Source of the DNA: JBQCHF01 sp051953655
Lineage (GTDB): Bacteria > Actinomycetota > Actinomycetes > Motilibacterales > Motilibacteraceae
Direction: 5' to 3'
Assembly: GCA_051953655.1 (NCBI GenBank)
Contig: JBQCIO010000029.1
Span: forward strand, 1-5,246
Length of the DNA: 5,246 bases
How positions within the stretch are numbered: the stretch's first letter is position 1; each line of letters begins with the position of its first letter. Below, in pieces: positions 1-5,001 of this stretch. A program made the position numbers and the translations under genes. Below the pieces are notes generated by a model that was not told the DNA's origin, searched no databases, and was given only the letters and a program-made list of their open reading frames with translations.

Positions 1-24
1 CCAGCGCCTCTGCCCTCGAGGCGA

Positions 25-57
25 GGCCGGACCGCCGGCCGCCGACGCCGAACGGCG
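25..57 (-). terminator. GC-rich hairpin pair after the ATPase gene, possible terminator
   Basis: GGCCGG-ACCG-CCGGCC (25-40) forms a perfect six-pair stem with a four-base loop. A second short stem, CGCC-GAAC-GGCG, is at 46-57. Both lie about 30-60 bases beyond the ATPase stop codon (85-87). No T-tract follows, as is common for actinobacterial terminators. The remainder of 1-84 shows no gene. Hairpins arise easily at this GC content, so the call is tentative. Confidence 0.35.
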
Positions 58-84
58 CCGACCCGGGACCGAAGGCGCGCAGAC

Positions 85-1311
85 CTACCCCCCGTGCCCC
101 CGCAGGTACCGCCCGAAGGGCGGCACCGTGAACGGGATGTGCCCGCGCTCGGCGCTGGAGCGCAGGCCGTGCTTGTTCGGGCTGTCCCGGGCCGGGGTCT
201 GGGTGGAGGGCTTGCGGCCGAGCAGGTCGGCCACCGCGCTGGTGGCCACCGGCTCGTCGCTGCCGTCGGGGCCGTCATCGCCGGCGGCCCCCTCCGTCAC
301 CGCCAGGTCGGCCATCGCCCGCATGTACTCCCGCTCGGCCGGCGTCGCCCGCTCGTACCGGCTGCCGAAGAAGCCCAGCGCCAGCTCGGCCTCGGCCTCG
401 GGAGCGGCGACCCGCACGTCCTCGGCGGTGACCGGGCTGGCCGGGGCGGCGTCCCAGACGGCCTTGCCGTAGGCCTGCACGAAGTAGGGGTAGCCGTCGG
501 TCGCGGCGTAGAGGGCGTCCAGCGCGGCCGGCTCGAACTCCGCGCCCTCGTCCAGGGCCGGCGCGGTGAGTGCGCGGTCGGCGGCCTCGCGGTCCAGGCG
601 GTCGATCCGCAGGTACCGGAACAGCCGTTCGCTGTAGGACTTGCTGGCCGAGAGCACCGCGGGCAGGTGCGGCAGCCCGGCGCCGACGACGATGAGCGGC
701 GCGCCGGACTGGCTCAGCTCGTGGCAGGCGGCGCACACCGCCGAGACGTCGACCGGGCCGAGGTCCTGCATCTCGTCGACGAACAGCGCGATGCCGACGC
801 CGACGTCCTGCGCCACCGACGCGGCGTCGGAGAGCAGCTCGACCAGGTCGATCTCCATGTCGCCGGAGTCGGCCCGCCCGCGTGCTGCCGGGACGTCGAT
901 GCCCGGCTGCCACTGCTTGGCCGCCCCCTTGGGCGGGGCCGGGTCGCGCAGCGCGAACGCCTTGAGCACGGACAGGAACTCGTCCACCCGGTCCGGGTCG
1001 CGGTGCCGGGGGGCGATCTCGCGCACCGCCATGTGCAGGGCGCTGGCCACCGGCCGCCGCAGCGACTGGTCCGGCCGCGCCTCGATCTTCCCGGTGCCCC
1101 ACAGGCGGTTCACGGCCTGGCTGCGCAGCGCGTTGAGCAGCACCGTCTTGCCCACGCCCCGCAGCCCGGTGAGCACCAGGCTGCGCTCGGGCCGCCCGCG
1201 CGCGATCCGCTCGAGCACGACGTCGAACCGCGCCAGCTCGCGGTCGCGGCCGGCCAGCTCGGGCGGGCGCTGCCCGGCGCCGGGGGCGTAGGGGTTGCGC
1301 ACCGGGTCCAC
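85..1311 (-). CDS. AAA/ORC1-like ATP-binding protein, C-terminal winged-helix-like region
   Basis: A P-loop ATPase of the large ORC1/Cdc6-like or AAA_16-like bacterial group; its cellular role is unknown. The 408-residue protein opens with NPYAPGAGQRPPELAGRD, a lead-in typical of these actinobacterial ATPases. Walker A follows (GLRGVGKT, residues 49-56), then Walker B (ALFVDE, 175-180, with the acidic pair D179-E180) and a sensor-1-like strand (LIVVGAGLP, 206-214). Residues about 321-408 resemble the winged-helix end of the family, finishing in FTVPPFGRYLR. No signal peptide or membrane segment is seen, so it should be cytoplasmic. Such proteins may act as ATP-driven switches or DNA-associated factors, but that is family-level inference. 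The GTG at 1311 is preferred because a TANNNT box lies 6 bases upstream, suggesting a leaderless message; GTG at 1302 is the alternative. It lies downstream of a cupin gene on the same strand but is probably transcribed separately. It ends in TAG. Confidence 0.85.
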   Translation of the reverse strand: MDPVRNPYAPGAGQRPPELAGRDRELARFDVVLERIARGRPERSLVLTGLRGVGKTVLLNALRSQAVNRLWGTGKIEARPDQSLRRPVASALHMAVREIAPRHRDPDRVDEFLSVLKAFALRDPAPPKGAAKQWQPGIDVPAARGRADSGDMEIDLVELLSDAASVAQDVGVGIALFVDEMQDLGPVDVSAVCAACHELSQSGAPLIVVGAGLPHLPAVLSASKSYSERLFRYLRIDRLDREAADRALTAPALDEGAEFEPAALDALYAATDGYPYFVQAYGKAVWDAAPASPVTAEDVRVAAPEAEAELALGFFGSRYERATPAEREYMRAMADLAVTEGAAGDDGPDGSDEPVATSAVADLLGRKPSTQTPARDSPNKHGLRSSAERGHIPFTVPPFGRYLRGHGG

Positions 1312-1317
1312 TCGAGG

Positions 1318-1323
1318 ACCGTA
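1318..1323 (-). promoter_or_regulatory. Candidate -10 box for a leaderless ATPase transcript
   Basis: On the minus strand the sequence reads TACGGT, then six bases, then the GTG start at 1311. This fits the actinobacterial TANNNT -10 element with transcription starting at the first base of the start codon. No convincing -35 hexamer is visible 16-19 bases upstream. The ATPase also lacks a good Shine-Dalgarno site, which agrees with a leaderless message. Confidence 0.45.
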
Positions 1324-1332
1324 TGCGGCTCT

Positions 1333-1368
1333 CTAGCCTGCGCCCTAGACGACGCGCCGCAGGGCTAG
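1333..1368. terminator. 36-base dyad between cupin and ATPase genes, possible terminator or operator
   Basis: CTAGCCTGCG (1333-1342) and CGCAGGGCTAG (1358-1368) are inverted repeats: ten pairs with one bulged base and a 15-base loop. Read on the minus strand, the hairpin begins 8 bases after the cupin stop codon and ends about ten bases upstream of the ATPase -10 box. It is thus placed to end the rmlB-rmlD-cupin transcript. There is no T-tract, and an alternative stem, GCCCT (1342-1346) with AGGGC (1361-1365), competes with it. The same position could serve as an operator for the ATPase promoter. Confidence 0.4.
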
Positions 1369-1375
1369 ACGCGGG

Positions 1376-1855
1376 TCAGTCGACGTGCCCGGGCGGGGCG
1401 GCGTAGTGCCGGTCGGGGTTGGTCGGCGGCACCATCTGGCGGGCGTAGTCGTCCTCGAGCCGCTCGATGTCGGCCTCGTCGAAGTCGCCGAAGGCGATCT
1501 CGAGGATGCGGGTGGGCCGCTCGCCGCGGTTGCTCATCCGGTGCGTCGAGCCCTGCGGCACCCACACCTTCTCGCCGGGCTGCGCGACCCAGGTGTGCTC
1601 GTCGACCTCGATGGTCATCGGCTCGTCCAGCACGGTCCAGAACTCCCCGCGGTGGCTGTGCCGCTGCAGGCTGAGCCGGTGCCCCGGGTCCACCCGGATG
1701 ATCTTCACGGTGCAGGTGACGTTGTGGGCCAGCTGCTCGAACCCGCCCCAGGGGCGCTCCTCGTGCACGACCTGCGAGGTCGGGTCGTCCACCAGCCGGC
1801 GGTCGCGCACGTCGTCTGGGCTCACAGCTTCTGGGCTCACAGCGTCTGAGCTCAT
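1376..1855 (-). CDS. Cupin, type II phosphomannose isomerase-like
   Basis: Likely interconverts mannose 6-phosphate and fructose 6-phosphate in the cytoplasm, supplying the GDP-mannose pathway. The 159-residue protein is a single cupin domain. It matches the C-terminal half of bifunctional ManC/AlgA enzymes and lacks the nucleotidyltransferase half. Visible signatures are RPWGGFE (34-40), VKIIRVDPGHRLSLQRHSHR (50-69), E71 and W73, VPQGSTHRMSN (99-109) and DIERLEDDYAR (129-139). Q64, H66, E71 and H105 are the likely metal ligands by analogy with the family. Residues 1-30 are an acidic, serine- and proline-rich extension made partly by a tandem repeat. The ATG at 1855 follows GGGGAG closely. 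GTG at 1906 would add 17 residues but overlaps a possible -10 box. In-frame GTGs at 1840 and 1825 are other options. It is 112 bases downstream of rmlD. RmlC is also a cupin, but the RPWG and RLEDDYAR motifs favour phosphomannose isomerase. The substrate is inferred from motifs only. Confidence 0.83.
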   Translation of the reverse strand: MSSDAVSPEAVSPDDVRDRRLVDDPTSQVVHEERPWGGFEQLAHNVTCTVKIIRVDPGHRLSLQRHSHRGEFWTVLDEPMTIEVDEHTWVAQPGEKVWVPQGSTHRMSNRGERPTRILEIAFGDFDEADIERLEDDYARQMVPPTNPDRHYAAPPGHVD

Positions 1856-1859
1856 GTCT
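1815..1859 (-). repeat. Three 15-base tandem repeats across the cupin start codon
   Basis: The plus strand has two units that differ at one base, TCTGGGCTCACAGCT (1815-1829) and TCTGGGCTCACAGCG (1830-1844), then a diverged third at 1845-1859. In the coding sense they give ATG AGC TCA GAC GCT, GTG AGC CCA GAA GCT, GTG AGC CCA GAC GAC. Each unit therefore opens with a possible start codon in the same frame, and the protein begins with repeats of the form (M/V)S(S/P)(D/E). Confidence 0.8.
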
Positions 1860-1862
1860 CCC
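1857..1862 (-). promoter_or_regulatory. Ribosome binding site of the cupin gene
   Basis: GGGGAG lies on the minus strand just ahead of the ATG at 1855. The purine core is strong but the spacing is tight, which leaves room for the downstream in-frame GTGs in the tandem repeat to be used instead. Confidence 0.4.
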
Positions 1863-1902
1863 CGCACCCGTCGGTCCCGGCTCCGGCGTCCTGACTGCGC
1901 GG

Positions 1903-1908
1903 ACACTA
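1903..1908 (-). promoter_or_regulatory. Possible -10 box upstream of the cupin gene
   Basis: The minus strand reads TAGTGT, a match to TANNNT, about 47 bases before the ATG at 1855. Transcription from it would give a leader of about 40 bases. No -35 match is seen at 16-18 bases. A short motif like this arises easily by chance, so this is a weak call; transcription may simply continue from rmlB-rmlD. Confidence 0.22.
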
Positions 1909-1930
1909 CCCCGCTGCCGGCTCCTCTCCC

Positions 1931-1951
1931 CTCCGGGTGATCACCACGGAG
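1931..1951. repeat. Short dyad around GGTGATCACC between rmlD and the cupin gene
   Basis: GGTGATCACC (1936-1945) is a perfect ten-base palindrome. It is flanked by the inverted arms CTCCG (1931-1935) and CGGAG (1947-1951), slightly off centre. The dyad lies 16 bases beyond the rmlD stop codon and about 75 bases ahead of the cupin ATG. It could be a regulator binding site or a weak RNA hairpin; no T-tract follows it. Confidence 0.35.
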
Positions 1952-1967
1952 ACATTCCCACGGGCGG

Positions 1968-2831
1968 TCAGCGCAGGTCGCGGCAGAACTCGGCCAGCGC
2001 CTCGCGCCACGGCCGCAACGGGGCCAGGCCCGCGCGCTGCCAGGCGTCGTGGCCGAGCACCGACCAGGCCGGCCTGGGCGCGGGCCGCGGGAACCGGTCG
2101 GTGCTGGTGGGGCGGACCCGCGCCGGGTCCGCCCCGGCCAGCTCGAAGACGGCGCGCGCCAGCCCGCACCAGGTCGTGGAGCCGGCGTTCGTGGCGTGGT
2201 AGGTCCCCACCGGCGCGCCGGCGTCGACGACCGCCACGATCCGGTGGGCGAGGTCGAGGGACCAGGTGGGCTGGCCGTGCTGGTCGTCGACGACGTCCAC
2301 GGTCTCCCGCTCGCCCATCAGCCGGAGCATCGTGCGCACGAAGCTCGGGCCGTGCTCGCCGTAGAGCCACGCGGTGCGCAGCACGTAGGAGCGGTCGGGG
2401 AGCTCGGCCCGCACCGCCCACTCCCCGGCGGCCTTGGTCCGCCCGTACGCCGAGCGCGGGGCGAGCGGCGCGCGCTCCGGGTACGGCTCAGCAGCAACTC
2501 CGTCGAAGACGTAGTCGGTGGAGACGTGCACCAAGGTGACCCCGTGCCGCGCGCAGGCCCGGGCCAGGTTGGCCGCGCCGACGGCGTTCACGGCGAACGC
2601 CTCGGGCTCGTGGGTCTCGGCGTCGTCGACCTTCGTGTAGGCCGCCGCGTTCACCACGACGTCGCAGCCGCGCACGGCATCCAGGCACGACACGGCGTCG
2701 GAGACGTCCAGCGCGGCCCGGTCCAGCCCCAGCACCTCGTCCTGCTCCCGCCCCGCGAGCACGGAGAGGACGTCGTGGCCGAGCATCCCGCCGGCGCCGG
2801 TGACCAGCCAGCGGGTCATCGGGCGGGTCAT
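1968..2831 (-). CDS. rmlD: dTDP-4-dehydrorhamnose reductase
   Basis: Catalyses the last step of dTDP-L-rhamnose synthesis, the NAD(P)H-dependent reduction of dTDP-6-deoxy-L-lyxo-4-hexulose, in the cytoplasm. The 287-residue protein is of normal length for RmlD. It is an extended short-chain dehydrogenase: the Rossmann glycine motif TGAGGMLG is at 11-18, NAAAYTKVD at 61-69, STDYVFDG at 104-111, and the YxxxK pair is Y129/K133. T105, Y129 and K133 form the expected catalytic triad. LRTAWLYGEHGPSFVRTML (151-169) and DQHGQPTW (183-190) are further RmlD hallmarks. The ATG at 2831 overlaps the rmlB stop as ATGA, so translation is probably coupled; no strong ribosome binding site is seen. A second in-frame ATG at 2819 lies in the second copy of a 12-base repeat and would drop only four residues. 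The dTDP-hexulose epimerase (RmlC) whose product it needs is not encoded in this window. Confidence 0.95.
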   Translation of the reverse strand: MTRPMTRWLVTGAGGMLGHDVLSVLAGREQDEVLGLDRAALDVSDAVSCLDAVRGCDVVVNAAAYTKVDDAETHEPEAFAVNAVGAANLARACARHGVTLVHVSTDYVFDGVAAEPYPERAPLAPRSAYGRTKAAGEWAVRAELPDRSYVLRTAWLYGEHGPSFVRTMLRLMGERETVDVVDDQHGQPTWSLDLAHRIVAVVDAGAPVGTYHATNAGSTTWCGLARAVFELAGADPARVRPTSTDRFPRPAPRPAWSVLGHDAWQRAGLAPLRPWREALAEFCRDLR

Positions 2832-2833
2832 CG
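2810..2833 (-). repeat. 12-base tandem duplication across the rmlD start codon
   Basis: On the minus strand CGATGACCCGCC (2822-2833) is followed directly by CGATGACCCGCT (2810-2821), identical at 11 of 12 bases. It creates two in-frame ATG codons, at 2831 and 2819, and the protein start MTRPMTRW. The first copy provides the ATGA overlap with the rmlB stop codon. Confidence 0.8.
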
Positions 2834-3817
2834 GGAGAGGGCCGCCCGCTCCTTGAGCGGCTCCCACCAGTCCCGGCGGTCCCGGTACCACTGGACCGTC
2901 TCGGCCAGGCCCTGCTCGAACGGCACCTGCGGGGCGTAGCCGAGCTCGGCGGAGATCTTGCCGATGTCCACCGAGTAGCGGCGGTCGTGACCCTTGCGGT
3001 CCTCCACCGGCCGCACCCGCGACCAGTCCGCGCCGCACGCCGCGAGCAGCCGCTCGGTCAGCTCGCGGTTGGTCAGCTCGGTGCCCCCGCCGATGTTGTA
3101 GACCTCGCCCGGACGGCCCTTCTCGGCCACCAGGGCGATGCCGCGGCAGTGGTCGTCCACGTGCAGCCAGTCGCGCACGTTGAGCCCGTCGCCGTAGAGC
3201 GGCACGTCCTTGCCGTCGAGCAGGTTGGTGACGAAGAGCGGGATGACCTTCTCGGGGAACTGGTAGGGCCCGTAGTTGTTCGAGCAGCGGGTGATCCGCA
3301 CGTCCATCCCGTGGGTGCGCGCGTAGGCGCGGGCGAGCAGGTCGCTGCCGGCCTTGGACGCGGAGTACGGCGAGTTCGGCTCGAGGCCGTGCGTCTCCGG
3401 CCAGGAGCCCTCGGGGATGGAGCCGTAGACCTCGTCGGTGGAGACGTGCACGAAGGTGCCGACGCCGCGACGCAGGGCGGCGTCGAGGAGGGTCTGGGTG
3501 CCGACCACGTTGGTCATGACGAAGTCGGCCGCGCCGAGGATCGAGCGGTCCACGTGCGACTCCGCGGCGAAGTGCACGACCAGGGCGGTGCCGGCCATCA
3601 GCTCGTCGACCAGCCGCGGGTCGAGGATGTCGCCCTCGACGACGTGAAGCCGCGGGTCGTGCGCCACCGGCGCGAGGTTGGCCAGGTTGCCGGCGTAGGT
3701 GAGCTTGTCCAGCACCACCACCTGCGCGCCGGCGAACGCCGGGTAGCCGTCGGTGAGCAGGGTGCGGACGAAGTGGGACCCGATGAAGCCGGCGCCCCCC
3801 GTGATCAGGATCCTCAT
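2828..3817 (-). CDS. rmlB: dTDP-glucose 4,6-dehydratase
   Basis: Converts dTDP-glucose to dTDP-4-keto-6-deoxy-glucose with bound NAD+, the step that commits the sugar to dTDP-rhamnose and other deoxysugars; cytoplasmic. From the ATG at 3817 the protein has 329 residues, the usual size. It begins MRILITGGAGFIGSH, with the NAD-binding glycine motif at 6-13. D37-K-LTYAGN (37-44) is the adenosine-ribose binding stretch typical of RmlB, and FAAESHVDRS (83-92) is conserved. STDEVYG (126-132) supplies the T127-D128-E129 catalytic trio, and YSASK (151-155) the Tyr/Lys pair. RCSNNYGPYQFPEK (177-190) is a strong RmlB signature. An upstream in-frame GTG at 3829 would add four residues, but it overlaps a candidate -10 box and lies outside the conserved start, so the ATG is preferred. 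There is no clear Shine-Dalgarno site, which fits a very short leader. It overlaps rmlD by 4 bases and diverges from a glycosyltransferase gene. Confidence 0.96.
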   Translation of the reverse strand: MRILITGGAGFIGSHFVRTLLTDGYPAFAGAQVVVLDKLTYAGNLANLAPVAHDPRLHVVEGDILDPRLVDELMAGTALVVHFAAESHVDRSILGAADFVMTNVVGTQTLLDAALRRGVGTFVHVSTDEVYGSIPEGSWPETHGLEPNSPYSASKAGSDLLARAYARTHGMDVRITRCSNNYGPYQFPEKVIPLFVTNLLDGKDVPLYGDGLNVRDWLHVDDHCRGIALVAEKGRPGEVYNIGGGTELTNRELTERLLAACGADWSRVRPVEDRKGHDRRYSVDIGKISAELGYAPQVPFEQGLAETVQWYRDRRDWWEPLKERAALSR

Positions 3818-3818
3818 G

Positions 3819-3842
3819 GTGCGGCCCACGGTAGTGCGGCCC
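3819..3842. repeat. 9-base direct repeat flanking the rmlB -10 box
   Basis: GTGCGGCCC occurs at 3819-3827 and again at 3834-3842, separated by exactly six bases, ACGGTA. On the minus strand those six bases are the candidate rmlB -10 box. The copies are perfect. They lie in the 71-base region between the divergent rmlB and glycosyltransferase genes. Confidence 0.7.
3828..3833 (-). promoter_or_regulatory. Candidate -10 box for rmlB
   Basis: The minus strand reads TACCGT, ending 10 bases before the rmlB ATG at 3817. It fits TANNNT and would start transcription about 2-4 bases before the ATG, giving a near-leaderless message. That would explain the absence of a Shine-Dalgarno site. No clear -35 element is seen. 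The box lies exactly between two copies of GGGCCGCAC. Confidence 0.42.
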
Positions 3843-3875
3843 GAGGTGGGAGGAGACCGATCCGCCGGGGGCGGG

Positions 3876-3880
3876 AAAGG
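3876..3880 (+). promoter_or_regulatory. Ribosome binding site of the glycosyltransferase gene
   Basis: AAAGG, within GGGAAAGGA, lies 8 bases before the GTG at 3889. It decides the start in favour of this GTG over the nearby out-of-frame ATG at 3881. Confidence 0.6.
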
Positions 3881-3888
3881 ATGGGCCC

Positions 3889-5001
3889 GTGCGCATCGTC
3901 GTCTTCGGCACCTACGACGCCGCCGCCCACCCCCGGGTGGCGGTGCTGCGTGACGGGCTGCGCGCGGCCGGTCACGACGTCGTCGAGTGCAACGCGCCGC
4001 TCGGCCTGGGGACCGCGCAGCGGGTGGCGATCCTGCGCCAGCCCTGGCGGCTGCCGCAGCTGGGCCTGCGGCTGGCCCGGTGCTGGTCCGCGCTGGTCCG
4101 CCGCGCGCTGCGGCTGCGCCGGGAGGGGCCGGTCGACGTCGTGCTGGTCGGCTACCTCGGCCACTTCGACGTGCACCTCGCCCGGCGGCTGTTCCCCCGC
4201 GCGGTCCTCGCGCTCGACCACCTGGTGTTCGCCGCCGACACCGCCGCCGACCGCGGCGAGCGCGGCGCGCTCAAGCAGCGGCTGCTGCGCGGGATCGACG
4301 CCGGCGCCCTGCGCACCGCCGACGTCGTGGTGCTGGACACCGAGGAGCACGCGGCGCTGGTGCCCGACGGCCTGCGCGAGCGCGCCGTGGTGGTGCCGGT
4401 CGGCGCGCCGAAGGACTGGCTGCGGGTGGGGGAGGCCCGCCCGCCGGTCACGGCCGACGGGCCGCTGCGGGTGGTCTTCTTCGGGCTGTTCACCCCGCTG
4501 CAGGGGGCGCCGGTCATCGCGGCGGCGCTGGCGCGGGCCCCGGAGCTGCCGCTGCACGTGACGATGGTCGGCGGCGGGCAGGACCTGGCAGCGGCCCAGC
4601 GGCTGGCCGGCGCCGACCCACGGATCACCTGGGTGCCCTGGGTGACCCCGCGCGAGCTGCCCGCGCTGGTGTCCACCCACGACGTCTGCCTGGGCGTCTT
4701 CGGCACCGGGCCCAAGGCGCTGCGGGTGGTCCCGAACAAGGTGTTCCAGGGCGCCGCGGCCGGCTGCGCGCTGGTCACCAGCGACACCCCGCCGCAGCGC
4801 CGGCTGCTGGACGGGTCCGCTCTTCTCGTCCCGCCCGGCGACGCCGACGCCCTGGCCGCCGCGCTGCGCGAGCTGGCCGGGGACCGGCAGCGCTGCGCCG
4901 AGCTCGCCGGGCGCGCCCGTAGGCTCGCCGAGTCCACCTTCGCGCCGGCGCAGGTCGTGCGCCCGCTGCTGGCCCGCCTGGAGGAGCGCGACCGTGCCTG
5001 A
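3889..5001 (+). CDS. GT4-type (group 1) glycosyltransferase
   Basis: Probably transfers a sugar from a nucleotide-sugar donor to a growing surface glycan at the cytoplasmic face; donor and acceptor are not readable from sequence. The 370-residue protein has the two-lobed GT-B plan. The N-lobe starts MRIVVFGTYDAAAHPRV, and continues with DVVLVGYLGHFD (83-94) and LALDHLVFAADT (107-118). The link region has DVVVLDTEEHAALVPDG (145-161) and VVPVGAP (168-174). The C-lobe has LRVVFFGLFTPLQG (193-206), VTMVGGG (224-230) and VPNKVFQGAAAGCALVTSD (281-299). The classical EX7E pair is not intact: Q287 and R279 fall where the glutamates would be. No signal peptide or clear membrane helix is seen. GTG at 3889 is chosen because AAAGG (3876-3880) sits 8 bases upstream; the ATG at 3881 is out of frame. 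Its end overlaps the next gene by 8 bases, giving a two-gene start of a plus-strand operon. Confidence 0.88.
   Translation: MRIVVFGTYDAAAHPRVAVLRDGLRAAGHDVVECNAPLGLGTAQRVAILRQPWRLPQLGLRLARCWSALVRRALRLRREGPVDVVLVGYLGHFDVHLARRLFPRAVLALDHLVFAADTAADRGERGALKQRLLRGIDAGALRTADVVVLDTEEHAALVPDGLRERAVVVPVGAPKDWLRVGEARPPVTADGPLRVVFFGLFTPLQGAPVIAAALARAPELPLHVTMVGGGQDLAAAQRLAGADPRITWVPWVTPRELPALVSTHDVCLGVFGTGPKALRVVPNKVFQGAAAGCALVTSDTPPQRRLLDGSALLVPPGDADALAAALRELAGDRQRCAELAGRARRLAESTFAPAQVVRPLLARLEERDRA
4980..4984 (+). promoter_or_regulatory. Ribosome binding site of the methyltransferase gene
   Basis: GGAGG, continuing as GGAGGAG, lies inside the 3' end of the glycosyltransferase gene and 9 bases before the GTG at 4994. 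It supports the overlapping GTG start over the ATG at 5015. Confidence 0.6.

Noticed and set aside
94..1368. Long open frame antisense to the ATPase gene (424 codons)
   Set aside because: Its translation is low-complexity Arg/Gly/Ala/His-rich sequence without any family motif, and it mirrors a gene with clear Walker motifs. Such frames are a by-product of high GC at third codon positions.
1376..1855. Cupin as RmlC (dTDP-4-dehydrorhamnose 3,5-epimerase)
   Set aside because: Position suggests it, but RPWGGF, SLQRHSHRGEFW and RLEDDYAR are phosphomannose isomerase type II signatures, and the typical RmlC motifs are missing.
1856..1906. GTG at 1906 as the cupin start
   Set aside because: It overlaps the possible TAGTGT box, and its added residues (SAQSGRRSRDRRVRGD) do not resemble the family. 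The ATG at 1855 has a purine-rich site just upstream. It cannot be fully excluded.
1946..1963. GTGGG/GTGGT pair on the minus strand resembling an MraZ-type box
   Set aside because: There are only two imperfect copies with the wrong context; no division-cluster genes are nearby.
3818..3829. GTG at 3829 as the rmlB start
   Set aside because: It adds only MGRT ahead of the conserved MRILITGGAGFIG, overlaps the candidate -10 box and has no ribosome binding site.
1968..3911. One continuous 647-codon minus-strand frame that would extend rmlD through rmlB
   Set aside because: Only the last 287 codons carry protein motifs. The upstream part is an off-frame reading of rmlB, so this is not a fusion protein.
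2987..4561. Plus-strand open frame running antisense to rmlB and into the glycosyltransferase in another frame
   Set aside because: It has no recognisable motif and conflicts with two well-supported genes.
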